From contig JBILBF010000002.1 in NCBI GenBank assembly GCA_044353855.1, forward strand, positions 558,001 through 622,000: a stretch of DNA of 64,000 bases. The letters are read 5' to 3'. The notes below the pieces were generated by a model. It saw nothing but the letters and a program-made list of their open reading frames with translations, made no database searches and had not been told where the DNA came from. The position numbers and the translations under genes were made by a program. This document shows, piece by piece, positions 42,144 through 51,680 of the stretch. Positions within the stretch are counted from its first letter, which is position 1; each line of letters begins with the position of its first letter. This DNA is from UKL13-3 sp044353855. Its GTDB lineage: Bacteria; Bacteroidota; Bacteroidia; UKL13-3.

Positions 42144-44381
42144 TTACAGCAAATACCTTACCCCTAAAAACAATCTTCGTCCTTGAACGGGTGCATAATT
42201 GTATGATGGATCAAAGGTGAATCCATTTGGATTATCTACTGCTATATGTTTATCAAACGGATCAAAAGACCGCATAATGGGATTTTGGGGAAGGAAATTA
42301 AAGACATTTTTGAAGCCTCCATATAGTTGAAAATCTGTGCTTATTTTTTGCGTAAGCTGAATATTTTGCAACGTAAACCAAGGAGAATATTCAGGGCGGT
42401 AATCGTTGGGTAAAATGGGTAAACGCATAGGTCCGTATACTTGACCTGTCCAATCGATGGTAAGTTTGTAACGGATGAGGGTATAACTTACTTGAAACGT
42501 TCCCGAAAAATTAGGTGCATGCACTTGTTGTTTTTTCTGTGATACTCCGTATAGATCTTTGTTTACTTGAAACACCTCCATCAATGTAATACCTGCATGT
42601 ATTTTAAGTGGAAATGTTCCTGTAAAAACTGAGTTGATACTTACTCCGCGTGATACAGCATAACCTTGTAAGTTGTTGTACAAAATTTTATTCGGATCTG
42701 TATCATAATCGGCAATAATACGATTGGTGAAATAAGTATAAAAAGCACTGGCATCCAACGTGAGAAATCCTTTTTTAAATGATATATACCTGTTGTAATT
42801 GATATTGATATTCCAAGATTGTTCGGGTTTTAATTCATCTTGAATAACCACATCTCTTGCACCTGTTAATGCAGCATGGTCTTCAGTAAAAATACTCACT
42901 ACCCTAAAGCCATTACCAGCCGAAACACGCAAAGTATTAAATGGATTGGGTGACCATTTATAATTGGCTCGTGGCGAAAAAATTGAACCGTGTTGCTGGT
43001 AATAATCATATCGCAAACCCAACAATATTAAATGAGACGCTGATAATGAAATTTCATCTTGCACAAAAATACCTGGCAATAAAACGTTAGAAGGCAAATT
43101 CTCTGTAAACAAGGAATCGCCTTTTTGGGTAGCCACCGTATTATCATCATACCAGGTGTAACGCATCGCTGCTCCCATCAATACATCATGCCTTTGTCCA
43201 ATTTTTTTATCCCATACCAATTGACCAAACCCAACGGTTTGTGTGGCATCAAAAGCTTTTATACCATAATATGAATCTTGTATGTGGTCAATAAGTGAAT
43301 ACATAAACTTCACCTTCTCGGTCATCGGTAATTGGTAATTGCCAATGAGTTCAAATCGGTTGGTTAAAATAGTTTCGCCATAAATGCTATCTGTACCTTT
43401 CCATTGGTTGTTCCATCCCATTTCGCCACCCCATCTATTTTCGGCCACATACCTTGCTGCAACACTGGCTTCACGGTTATGTTTACGCGTAAAATTCCAC
43501 TTATTAAAAACAGAAATTCTTTTTTGTAAAGTGATATCCGTGAAGTTGTCGTCATTTACATCCCATTTGGTATCAAACCAATATGCATTGGTGCTAAACA
43601 ATGAAGTAGCTGTTCCTACTTTAAACCGGACAGCTGCATCCAAATTATATTCTTGGTAAGAAGTAACAAACATATCAACCGAAAGCAAAGGTGCTTTTTC
43701 GGGCTTTTGGGTAATCACATTAATCAAACCCGCCACAGCTTCACTACCATATAAAGTAGAAGCCGGACCTTTTACAATTTCAATTCGCTCAATCATAGAA
43801 TTGGGAATTCCTGATAATCCATAAACACCTGAAAGTGCACTCACAATAGGCATTCCATCAATCATCACCATTGTATACGGACCTTCCATTCCGTTCATAT
43901 GAATATCCCCTGTATTACACACATTACAATTTAAAGTAGGTTGAACTCCATTCACCATTTGCAAAGCCTCAAACATATTAGGTGTAGGGTTTTTAAGAAA
44001 AAATTTGGGTGTGTAAATCTCAACTGGAACTGGCGAATGTTGTCGCGAAACTTCTTTCATTGTTCCACTAATGACAACATCTTTTAAGGTATTTTCATTG
44101 GGTTGCAAATCGAAGTTGAGTTTAGCTCCTGTTGCTGTAACTATAACCTTTTTACTTTGCTTGAAAAAACCAATAGCACTGCAACTCATTTTGTACGAAC
44201 CTGGTTGTATATTTTTAATCATATACTGTCCATCTTCGTTGGCTATAATGCCATTAGTTGCTCCTTCAACTCCCACATTAGCATATGAAACGGGCTTTCC
44301 TTGGCTTGTTACAAAACCTTGTATACCCTGTGCCATCAATAAATTAGAGAATCCTAAACAAACAACTAACAACCTAAACAT
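42144..44381 (-). CDS. TonB-dependent receptor with carboxypeptidase-like N-terminal domain
   Basis: A 745-residue outer-membrane receptor. A signal peptide (MFRLLVVCLGFSNLLMAQ) is followed by a CarboxypepD_reg-like domain (residues about 20-105). The plug has ERIEIVKGPASTLYGSEAVAG (about 207-227), and a 22-strand barrel ends in RLFLGVRYLL. LNCNVCNTGDIHMNG in the plug carries an unusual CxxC pair that could bind metal or form a disulfide. It imports an unknown substrate using TonB energy; no SusD partner is adjacent. Confidence 0.93.
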   Translation of the reverse strand: MFRLLVVCLGFSNLLMAQGIQGFVTSQGKPVSYANVGVEGATNGIIANEDGQYMIKNIQPGSYKMSCSAIGFFKQSKKVIVTATGAKLNFDLQPNENTLKDVVISGTMKEVSRQHSPVPVEIYTPKFFLKNPTPNMFEALQMVNGVQPTLNCNVCNTGDIHMNGMEGPYTMVMIDGMPIVSALSGVYGLSGIPNSMIERIEIVKGPASTLYGSEAVAGLINVITQKPEKAPLLSVDMFVTSYQEYNLDAAVRFKVGTATSLFSTNAYWFDTKWDVNDDNFTDITLQKRISVFNKWNFTRKHNREASVAARYVAENRWGGEMGWNNQWKGTDSIYGETILTNRFELIGNYQLPMTEKVKFMYSLIDHIQDSYYGIKAFDATQTVGFGQLVWDKKIGQRHDVLMGAAMRYTWYDDNTVATQKGDSLFTENLPSNVLLPGIFVQDEISLSASHLILLGLRYDYYQQHGSIFSPRANYKWSPNPFNTLRVSAGNGFRVVSIFTEDHAALTGARDVVIQDELKPEQSWNININYNRYISFKKGFLTLDASAFYTYFTNRIIADYDTDPNKILYNNLQGYAVSRGVSINSVFTGTFPLKIHAGITLMEVFQVNKDLYGVSQKKQQVHAPNFSGTFQVSYTLIRYKLTIDWTGQVYGPMRLPILPNDYRPEYSPWFTLQNIQLTQKISTDFQLYGGFKNVFNFLPQNPIMRSFDPFDKHIAVDNPNGFTFDPSYNYAPVQGRRLFLGVRYLL

Positions 44382-44486
44382 ACGTACGAATATAATTTAT
44401 AATTAGTATTACTAAAATATATTTTTAGTCTTGTCTAAAAATTAAATTATGCATAAAGTATATAAGCCATCTTGTATATTTGTGCC

Positions 44487-44867
44487 ATGTTAAAAACAAC
44501 CTTCTTTGCCCTCCTCGTTACTTTATCTTTTTCTGTATTTGCACAAGCACAATACGAACCTTTTAATCAAGAAAAAGAGTTGCAGGCAGCATTTATCAAT
44601 AAAGATTTAACCCCATTTATTTCAGAACCTGTATTGTTTATTTGTGATACTGTCGAAAGACAAGCAAACGCCAGTCAACTAACAGATTTGATGAAAAAAT
44701 ATATACCCAAAGTAAAAAATAGTGTTATTCAAAAAGCATCCGAAACCAGTAATGGGTATGTTCAAACTTATGGTATGTATAGGGATGATGATGCTTTGTA
44801 TTATATCCGTTTTACCCTAAACCAATTGAGCGGAAAAATAGAAGAAGTTGAGGTAACTAAAAACTAG
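44487..44867 (+). CDS. small secreted protein of unknown function
   Basis: A 126-residue exported protein. ATG 44487 begins a signal peptide ending VFAQAQ. The mature part (QLTDLMKKYIPKVKNSVIQK and DALYYIRFTLNQLSGKIEE) is compact and mixed alpha/beta, possibly NTF2-like as in DUF4783, but this is uncertain. TATATTTG at 44475-44482 matches the -7 box exactly yet ends 5 bases before the start, implying a leaderless message. Confidence 0.6.
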   Translation: MLKTTFFALLVTLSFSVFAQAQYEPFNQEKELQAAFINKDLTPFISEPVLFICDTVERQANASQLTDLMKKYIPKVKNSVIQKASETSNGYVQTYGMYRDDDALYYIRFTLNQLSGKIEEVEVTKN

Positions 44868-44963
44868 AATAGATTAATTAGACTTTAGCTTAGGTTTAAT
44901 CAATGATGTTAAGATAATGTCCATGTAAAAAGCAAAAGCATTATTTCAAACATTCAACGTTAA

Positions 44964-45617
44964 TTACATTTTGCCCAAACAAAATGTAAGCACGTACTCC
45001 TCCATAAATTGCACTTGAATTGGTAAATGAAGTTGATACGTATCTTTTGTAATAGCGCCTTCAATTGTGAACGCTGATTGTTGAAGAGAGAAAGGTAAGA
45101 TGTTTAAATGCTCTTTAAAATCGAGTTCCTTTTTACCATAATATTTATACAGCGTCTCTTTTGCACTCCAAATGATGGTGTAATATTGAGTCAGTTCTTC
45201 TGTTGAAATCACTTTCAAGTTATGTGCATCAAAGGACTCATCCTCCCGAATAAATTTTCGGGCAACACGTTGTACGCGTTCATCTATTTTTTCTAAATCC
45301 AAAGCTACTGTATACGATTTACTTACCATTACAGCAGCGTATTCGTATGAATGGGTTATTGAAACTGCATACGGTTTTCCATTAATAAGCAACGTTGGTT
45401 TATTATATTCATCTTTGTGCAATGCAATGGTTTCGGTCGTAAATAATTGTTGCAACAATACCCTGCTGGCCAACCAATGAATATTATCGTGCAAGTTTTT
45501 ACCGGTATCGGTTATACGTTCGGTTATTTGTGCATATAATTCTTCTCGGGTTTCCGATATTTTCCATACGGCTAATACCGTATTTTGGTTTAGGTTTGTA
45601 CGTTGAAAAATTGGCAT
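44964..45617 (-). CDS. 4'-phosphopantetheinyl transferase
   Basis: A 217-residue AcpT/Sfp-type transferase that moves phosphopantetheine from CoA to carrier proteins. The magnesium/CoA motifs are VALDLEKIDERVQRVARKF (Asp and Glu) and IIWSAKETLYKYYGKK (W-x-x-KE-x-x-x-K), with SITHSYEYAAV in front. The start at ATG 45617 (MPIFQRTN) is the family's usual N-terminus. This ATG overlaps, on the opposite strand, the ATG of the divergent WD40 gene. Confidence 0.9.
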   Translation of the reverse strand: MPIFQRTNLNQNTVLAVWKISETREELYAQITERITDTGKNLHDNIHWLASRVLLQQLFTTETIALHKDEYNKPTLLINGKPYAVSITHSYEYAAVMVSKSYTVALDLEKIDERVQRVARKFIREDESFDAHNLKVISTEELTQYYTIIWSAKETLYKYYGKKELDFKEHLNILPFSLQQSAFTIEGAITKDTYQLHLPIQVQFMEEYVLTFCLGKM

Positions 45618-46524
45618 GACAAAAATTAATATCACGAAAATAGCACATTTTAGCGGTCATAAAGGAAGTATATTTTCATTGTGCAAAGGAACAGAACCTC
45701 ATACTTTTTTTAGCGGTGCCGATGATGGTTTGGTGGTGCAATGGAATACCCAAACAAAAGGCGATGGAAAATTATTGGTGCAGGTATACCGTCCTGTGTA
45801 TTCGATGTATTTGGATGCTGTGCAAAACCAACTATTGTGTGGAACGGCATCGGGAAATTTACATGTAATAGATTTGTTGCAAGGCAAAGAAATACGCAAT
45901 ATTGAAGCGCATACGTTAGGTATTTTTGACATACAACAAAGTGGTGATACTATTATAACAGCTGGTGGTGATGGTACTATTTGTATATGGAATAGCCACA
46001 CCCTAGCACTACTGCATACCATAAAAGCATCCAATAAAAGTGCACGGGTAATTGCCCTACACCCCAATGGCAAAGAGTTTGCCGTTGGCTTTAGCGATTT
46101 CCATATTCGTATATACAGTACCGAAACATTTACCCAACTATACGAACTTAAAGCGCATACCAATTCCGTATTTGCTCTCTCCTATTCACCTGATGGAACA
46201 CACCTATACAGTGGCGGACGGGATGTGATGCTTAAAAGTTGGGATATAACAAACGACTTTGAAAACAAGCTAGATATTGCTGCCCATACCTTGCATATTA
46301 ATGCCATTGAATTTTCGCCCAATGCAACATACTACGCAACTGTAAGCATGGACAAAACTCTAAAAATTTGGAATGCCCAAACAGATACATTGTTAAAAGT
46401 GATAGACAAACAACGTAATGATGGACATATTACATCGGTAAATAAATTGCTGTGGCTAAACAACGAAGAACTCATTACGTGCAGTGATGATAAAGTTGTA
46501 ATGATGTGGCGGTTTGATTTATAG
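45616..46524 (+). CDS. WD40 repeat protein
   Basis: A 302-residue protein made of about seven WD40 repeats forming one beta-propeller, with recurrent HTL-x-I-x-x-I, YSPDGTHLYSGGRD-x-x-x-KSWD and AGGDGTICIW signatures. It has no signal peptide, so it is cytoplasmic and probably a scaffold. Such small single-propeller proteins are frequent in Bacteroidota, with unknown partners. Its start codon overlaps the divergent phosphopantetheinyl transferase start (CATG). Confidence 0.92.
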   Translation: MTKINITKIAHFSGHKGSIFSLCKGTEPHTFFSGADDGLVVQWNTQTKGDGKLLVQVYRPVYSMYLDAVQNQLLCGTASGNLHVIDLLQGKEIRNIEAHTLGIFDIQQSGDTIITAGGDGTICIWNSHTLALLHTIKASNKSARVIALHPNGKEFAVGFSDFHIRIYSTETFTQLYELKAHTNSVFALSYSPDGTHLYSGGRDVMLKSWDITNDFENKLDIAAHTLHINAIEFSPNATYYATVSMDKTLKIWNAQTDTLLKVIDKQRNDGHITSVNKLLWLNNEELITCSDDKVVMMWRFDL

Positions 46525-46645
46525 ATTGTATAGTTAATGGATTATAGTTTATGGATCATGGTTAAAAGTCTTTAGTTAATTAGACTTTAGTAATGGGTTT
46601 ATTTGTAAACGGTTGAATATAATTTGCTAAATGCAAATGGACTTA

Positions 46646-47572
46646 TTAATCCAACGCAGGCCTAGTGTAATAACCCGTACCATTATACACTCTTTTGCCA
46701 GGGGCAACTTTGCAAGCTTGGCAGCAAGCACCTTCCATCTCATTGGCACAGATTTCGCACATACTAAACTGGTCGTTGCAATCAACATTAGCACAATTTA
46801 AACTGCGCATGGTGGGCGTTCCACAAACTGTACACTTAGCAATAGCTTTGGGGTTTACCTCATTTACTGGAACAGCAACACGCCCATCAAACACATACAA
46901 CATCCCATCAAAATCTTTTCCGCCTGTATCTTTTGCATACCCTATTATACCATTGTGCAATTGGTATACATCTTTAAAACCTTCTTTAAGCAAAAGTGCC
47001 GAAGCCTTTTCACATTTAATACCACCAGTGCAACACGTAACCACTGTTTTGTTTTTATACTGTTGGAGTTCGGCAATTTTTTCAGGAAATTCTCTAAAGT
47101 TTTCCATATCCAGCGTTACTGAATTTTTAAACTTACCCAAGCGTGTTTCATAATTGCTGCGCACATCCAAAATCACCACATCGTCTCTATCTTTTAGTGC
47201 CAAAAACTCTTCACCACGCAAATGTTTTCCAGTTTCTTTTGTTGGATCAATCATTTCGGGATTGCGCAAACCACTGTGTACAATTTCGGTTTTGGCACGC
47301 ACGTGCATGCGGTTAAAAGCATGGTCGTGGTACTCATCAATTTTAAACTCAATACCTGCAAATAAGGGATTGGATTTAAGTTCATCCATATACTGTTGGC
47401 ATATTTGTTTAGGGCCGCTTATGGTACCGTTAATTCCTTCGTGGGCAATATAAATACGGCCACGCAAACCAAGTTGCTTGCAATAAGTTAAATGCTGTGC
47501 GCTAAACTCCTCAGGATTGGGAATTTGAGTATAATAATAATATGCTATTACGTAATAATTTTTACTTTCCAT
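46646..47572 (-). CDS. trhO: tRNA uridine(34) hydroxylase, rhodanese family
   Basis: A 308-residue YceA/TrhO protein, which catalyses oxygen-dependent hydroxylation of uridine 34 in tRNA. It has an N-terminal acylphosphatase-like domain (RGRIYIAHEGINGTISGP) and a central rhodanese domain with the catalytic Cys in TCCTGGIKCEKASALLL. The Cys-rich C-terminal tail (CTVCGTPTMRSLNC, CANEMEGACCQACK) probably binds zinc, as in longer bacterial forms. Monocistronic. Confidence 0.93.
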   Translation of the reverse strand: MESKNYYVIAYYYYTQIPNPEEFSAQHLTYCKQLGLRGRIYIAHEGINGTISGPKQICQQYMDELKSNPLFAGIEFKIDEYHDHAFNRMHVRAKTEIVHSGLRNPEMIDPTKETGKHLRGEEFLALKDRDDVVILDVRSNYETRLGKFKNSVTLDMENFREFPEKIAELQQYKNKTVVTCCTGGIKCEKASALLLKEGFKDVYQLHNGIIGYAKDTGGKDFDGMLYVFDGRVAVPVNEVNPKAIAKCTVCGTPTMRSLNCANVDCNDQFSMCEICANEMEGACCQACKVAPGKRVYNGTGYYTRPALD

Positions 47573-47653
47573 ATGTAAGATGGCGAAAAATGAGGCACGA
47601 AAATACTATTCTCTGCACACTTTATTATATGACAATCGTCAAATTAACTTGGC

Positions 47654-50600
47654 TTACTTGACCAAAACTTTTTCAGTTTGTGTTTGTCCAGTAGCAGCTA
47701 CCAATCGGCAATAATAAATCCCTGTAGGTAGTTCTGTTAAATCTAAAAGATCACCTTGTTGCCACTCTCCTTTTTTCACTATTTGTCCTTGGGTATTGAT
47801 AATTGTATATGCCAATGTGGAATACAAACTGTTGCTTATCAAAAACTGTTTACTATTGTTAGAAGTCGGAATGAATGCTTGCACCAATTGTGTTGTGTGT
47901 TTGTTATAACCAGCAATACTGATGCTGTTGGAGTACTCAAACTTTCCATCCTTATCAATCATTTTTAAACGGTAAAACGAATGGTAAGGGTGTGCATTGG
48001 CATTTGTAAATAGATACCTCTGTTGTAAAAGGGTATTCCCAAAAGCTGCAACAGTTCCTACTGTTTCAAAAGGTGCATTCCAATCGAGTGTTCGTTCTAC
48101 TTCAAACCTATCAGCATTTTTTTCACTGGCTGTTTGCCATTGCAACTCCACCATTTCTGGGTTGGTACGTTTACCCCTAAAAGAAAATAAACTAACAGGC
48201 AATGCTGCATTGGTTGGTCCTACAATTTCAAAATCATCAATAGCTAAACCTGCAGCTGTTTGGCTTCCATCACTTTTAAACACAAATCTAAAAGCAACAC
48301 TGCTATTGCCTTGTAAAGCCGAGGTAGCATAAGATCGAAGCGTATAGGTAGATTTAGTTGCATTAAAAAATGCTTGGTTTTGTACAAAAGGACGATTTGT
48401 ACTTGTGTTGGCATAATCGTACCAATTGGTTGCGGTTGTAGTTCCAAGTGGTAACCATGTTAATCCATTATTGATACTGTACTGTAAAATATATCCATCG
48501 TAGTTTAACTCAAATATATTTTTTGCATAAAACCTGATGGTATAGGTTCCCAATGCCGTAAAATTAAAACTCGGGGTATATAAATAGGCTGCGGTATTAT
48601 CTAGGTAATTGGTTGCCGTGAGCCCTGTAACCCATGCATTGCTTCCACTATTTACACCACTTTTACCCGCAATTGCAGAGTTGCCAAGTTCAAAACCTGT
48701 TCCCGTTTCGAGTACAGCATAAAAATCGGAAATATTGGTTTCAAAATTCCCACCATTTGCAGGAGTATAAGGAACACCATAGGCTGGCAATATTTTAATT
48801 GTTTTGGTAGCTGAAGATATTCCTCCATTAATGGAAAGTGTAACGGTATAATTGCCAGCTGCAGTATATGTTTTAGAAGGATTAACCAAAACACTAGAGG
48901 TACCATCTCCAAAATTCCATATATATGAAGTAGCGCTGGAGGAGGCATTGGTAAACTGAATGGTATTATGTGCGTATCCCATTTCCGAAACCGAAGTAAA
49001 GGAAGCCATAGGAAGTGCAAATGAATTGGTTGAATAAAGTCCGCGGCCATGCGTAGCAACAATTACCATTTTATCCGAACTGCGCACTTTGAGCATATCG
49101 CAGCGCACATTAGCAAGACCGGTATTGGTAGGTTGCCAATTTGTTGATGAACCATTTATCAAATCGGTGCTCCACACACCAAGTTCTGTAGCAATAAGTG
49201 CTTGGGTATTGTTCACCGGATTAAAAATTACCCAACGCACTGGCATATCAGGTAAATTCCCTTCTATACTTGTCCAAGTTGATCCTGCATTTAGCGTTTC
49301 CCATACACTCGTTACACCATAATTTGAATAGGTTACAAGCACATGGTTTTCATTTGTAGGATCTACTGCAATACATGAAACATAATTACTAGAAGGTGTT
49401 CCCATACTAACACCCGCAGTGGATGTTGTAACTGTATTGGCGTTATCTACGTATGCTATACGTCCACTTCCGGTTCCAAAATAAACCCTTCCCAGTACAG
49501 AAGGTGAAACGGTAACAGCACTAATTGTACCGCCATTAAATGCAGTTACACTTACTGTTACATTCGTACTTCCAGTTTGTGGATTGGTCCATTTCAAGAA
49601 CGAACCAGCATTATGAGCAGCATACAACACATTAAGCGAATCGTCATAGTCGGTTGGGTTAATAAATCTTCCTGTATTTCCAAAACTTAAGCCGCTGCTG
49701 CTAAAACTTGCTCCACTATTGGTTGACCGATAATAGTTATTGTAAACATATGAAGTATATTGATAAGCAGGTTGTGTTTGATCGATATGGCAAAAAGCAC
49801 CATCTCCTCCAGTTACTTCAGTTGTTGAGTTGATACCTGTAGTATTAAATCGATGCGAACCATTATCCTGAGCACCTGCTAAAAAATAATTAGTCAAAGC
49901 CGATGGATGTATATCACATGCATAAAATTGTGCTGTATTATAATTTATTTCTTTGGAGGTTATGGTTGGAATTGTAGCTCCAGCATTTGAAGTGCGGTAT
50001 ACTCCACCATCGTTTCCAAAATAGGCTATGGAGGTATCAGTAATATCATACATGGCAATATGTTGGTCGGCATGTACTTCTTGAAAAGAAAATCCTCCAT
50101 ACCAATGTGATACTTGCTGCCATGAACTACCACCATTGCTTGTTTTAAACAAATCAATTCCCCCAACATATACAACATTTGCATTCAATGGATTTACACA
50201 AATAGATAAATCGTACCAAGCTTGAGTACGTGAAAAATCAGTTGCCGTAATGCCCCCATCTGCATCAACAGGATAAGCTGATGTTGCAGCAAACGCAACT
50301 CCTGCATTCGTGCTTTTAATAATGGCAGGTATGGTTGAATTATTCTCAACCAATCCATAAACAATACTGGTGTCATTATTTGCAACAGCCAGTTCCACTT
50401 CATCAATAGCTATACTTACACTTAGCGGGGTTGTCCAGGTTGCACCTTTATTATATGATTTATGAATGGTTCCGCCTCCATTACTTCCGCTCGACATGCT
50501 TGCATATAATGTTCCGTTATTCATACGTTCAATATCGTGTGCAATATTTCCGCCTGCAGTTGCAATACCCGAACCCAATACTTTGGTAAATGAAGTTCCG

Positions 50601-51292
50601 GCATTTACCGAACGGAACAATCCATTTTTGGAACACACAAATACAGTATCTCCATTGCTGAGGGTAAATACTTTTTGATTGTAGTGAAAATCGCTTGTAT
50701 TGGTAGCCGAAAGTTGAGCCCAGGTTATCCCTCCATCACTACTTTTCCAAACACCCATTCCTCTCACTGCATCCGAATTGTTATTCCCTTCCCCTGTTGC
50801 AAAATAAAGCACCTGAGGATTGGTTGGAGCTTGAGTGATTGAAGTAATAGCCATATTGCTAAAAAAATCATTTACGGATGCCCAATTGGGTTGGGCCGCT
50901 GTAATATTTGTTGTTTTCCAAAGCCCTCCTGCAACACTTCCTGCCCAAATGGTTTGATGTGTAACATCATTTAAGTCCACCAAAATAGCTCGTGTACGGC
51001 CACCATTATTATTAGGTCCACGTTCGGCCCAAGTTACACCAGCAATGGCCGCTTTGTTAAAACCCCTTTGGGCTTTTTGAAGCATTTCATATGCAACAAA
51101 CAAACGTTCTTTGGGTACCCCTCCTGTTTCAGGATCTTTGGTCATTTCATTTTCTTGCGCCCAAGCCAAATCTATTCGATCTCGTTTAGGCACTTTGGTA
51201 TGTTTATGTGGCTTTAGTTCAATTTGAAATAGGTATACCCCCAATACACCCCAAAAAACGCATAACAAAATAGGTAAAACACTCTTTTTCAT
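47654..51292 (-). CDS. T9SS-exported BNR-repeat protein with PKD domain
   Basis: A 1212-residue secreted protein. I start at MKKSVLPILLCVFWGVLG, a signal peptide seven residues inside the open frame. The N-terminal 750 residues carry sortilin/BNR-type propeller repeats (SSDGGITW, TSNGGSSW, TLNAGSTW and others). A PKD domain follows (about 780-860, YIWNFGDGTSSV), then a beta-sandwich around 870-1040. The last 80 residues form a T9SS sorting domain (LPTGIYYCRLVAATGQT, VLVK). It is therefore exported by type IX secretion; the function of the propeller is unknown, possibly glycan or peptide binding. Confidence 0.9.
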   Translation of the reverse strand: MKKSVLPILLCVFWGVLGVYLFQIELKPHKHTKVPKRDRIDLAWAQENEMTKDPETGGVPKERLFVAYEMLQKAQRGFNKAAIAGVTWAERGPNNNGGRTRAILVDLNDVTHQTIWAGSVAGGLWKTTNITAAQPNWASVNDFFSNMAITSITQAPTNPQVLYFATGEGNNNSDAVRGMGVWKSSDGGITWAQLSATNTSDFHYNQKVFTLSNGDTVFVCSKNGLFRSVNAGTSFTKVLGSGIATAGGNIAHDIERMNNGTLYASMSSGSNGGGTIHKSYNKGATWTTPLSVSIAIDEVELAVANNDTSIVYGLVENNSTIPAIIKSTNAGVAFAATSAYPVDADGGITATDFSRTQAWYDLSICVNPLNANVVYVGGIDLFKTSNGGSSWQQVSHWYGGFSFQEVHADQHIAMYDITDTSIAYFGNDGGVYRTSNAGATIPTITSKEINYNTAQFYACDIHPSALTNYFLAGAQDNGSHRFNTTGINSTTEVTGGDGAFCHIDQTQPAYQYTSYVYNNYYRSTNSGASFSSSGLSFGNTGRFINPTDYDDSLNVLYAAHNAGSFLKWTNPQTGSTNVTVSVTAFNGGTISAVTVSPSVLGRVYFGTGSGRIAYVDNANTVTTSTAGVSMGTPSSNYVSCIAVDPTNENHVLVTYSNYGVTSVWETLNAGSTWTSIEGNLPDMPVRWVIFNPVNNTQALIATELGVWSTDLINGSSTNWQPTNTGLANVRCDMLKVRSSDKMVIVATHGRGLYSTNSFALPMASFTSVSEMGYAHNTIQFTNASSSATSYIWNFGDGTSSVLVNPSKTYTAAGNYTVTLSINGGISSATKTIKILPAYGVPYTPANGGNFETNISDFYAVLETGTGFELGNSAIAGKSGVNSGSNAWVTGLTATNYLDNTAAYLYTPSFNFTALGTYTIRFYAKNIFELNYDGYILQYSINNGLTWLPLGTTTATNWYDYANTSTNRPFVQNQAFFNATKSTYTLRSYATSALQGNSSVAFRFVFKSDGSQTAAGLAIDDFEIVGPTNAALPVSLFSFRGKRTNPEMVELQWQTASEKNADRFEVERTLDWNAPFETVGTVAAFGNTLLQQRYLFTNANAHPYHSFYRLKMIDKDGKFEYSNSISIAGYNKHTTQLVQAFIPTSNNSKQFLISNSLYSTLAYTIINTQGQIVKKGEWQQGDLLDLTELPTGIYYCRLVAATGQTQTEKVLVK

Positions 51293-51428
51293 ATGAATTG
51301 CAACATACAACATTCATCGGGGAGTTCCAAGTTTTCTCCATATTACAACAAACTTAACCTTAGCGTAAAATACAGAAAACAGTTACATCATATTGAACCA
51401 ATAATATGCATGAAAATAATAGTTCATT

Positions 51429-51626
51429 ATGAAAAATTTGCTCGTACTATCTGTTAGTTTATTTGCTGTAGGTTTTGGCTTATTAAATGGATTAAACAAT
51501 AACATGCCAACTTTTTTTATAAGCTTTATCGTTTGTGTGTACATCATTTTACCCGTTTTTCGGTTCTTAAAATTAACAATTACTAAAAAAGCAATGATGT
51601 CCAAAAACACCCATCATATGGCATAA
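51429..51626 (+). CDS. small two-helix membrane protein
   Basis: A 65-residue frame with two hydrophobic helices (VSLFAVGFGLLNGL, FISFIVCVYIILPVF) and a basic tail. A terminator at 51632-51655 follows directly, which supports a real transcript here. No family is recognised; a minus-strand frame overlaps but has no such support. Confidence 0.5.
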   Translation: MKNLLVLSVSLFAVGFGLLNGLNNNMPTFFISFIVCVYIILPVFRFLKLTITKKAMMSKNTHHMA

Positions 51627-51631
51627 AAAAA

Positions 51632-51655
51632 CAGCATTGAATTTAATCAATGCTG
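51632..51655. terminator. bidirectional terminator between 51429 gene and fabD
   Basis: CAGCATTGA (51632-51640) pairs perfectly with TCAATGCTG (51647-51655) around a 6-nt loop. An A tract precedes and a T-rich tract follows, so it can stop both convergent transcripts. Confidence 0.85.
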
Positions 51656-51680
51656 CTCTATATTTTTAACTTACATTATA

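Noticed and set aside
42101..46645. Recurring short phrases such as TTAATTAGACTTTAG at about 44875 and 46576, and TGGATTATA
   Set aside because: They are short AT-rich intergenic strings that flank gene ends; too weak to call a repeat family from one window.
50486..50498. TCCGCTCGACATG, identical over 13 bases to the hairpin left arm
   Set aside because: It lies inside the BNR-repeat coding region with no partner arm, so it is most simply a chance match.
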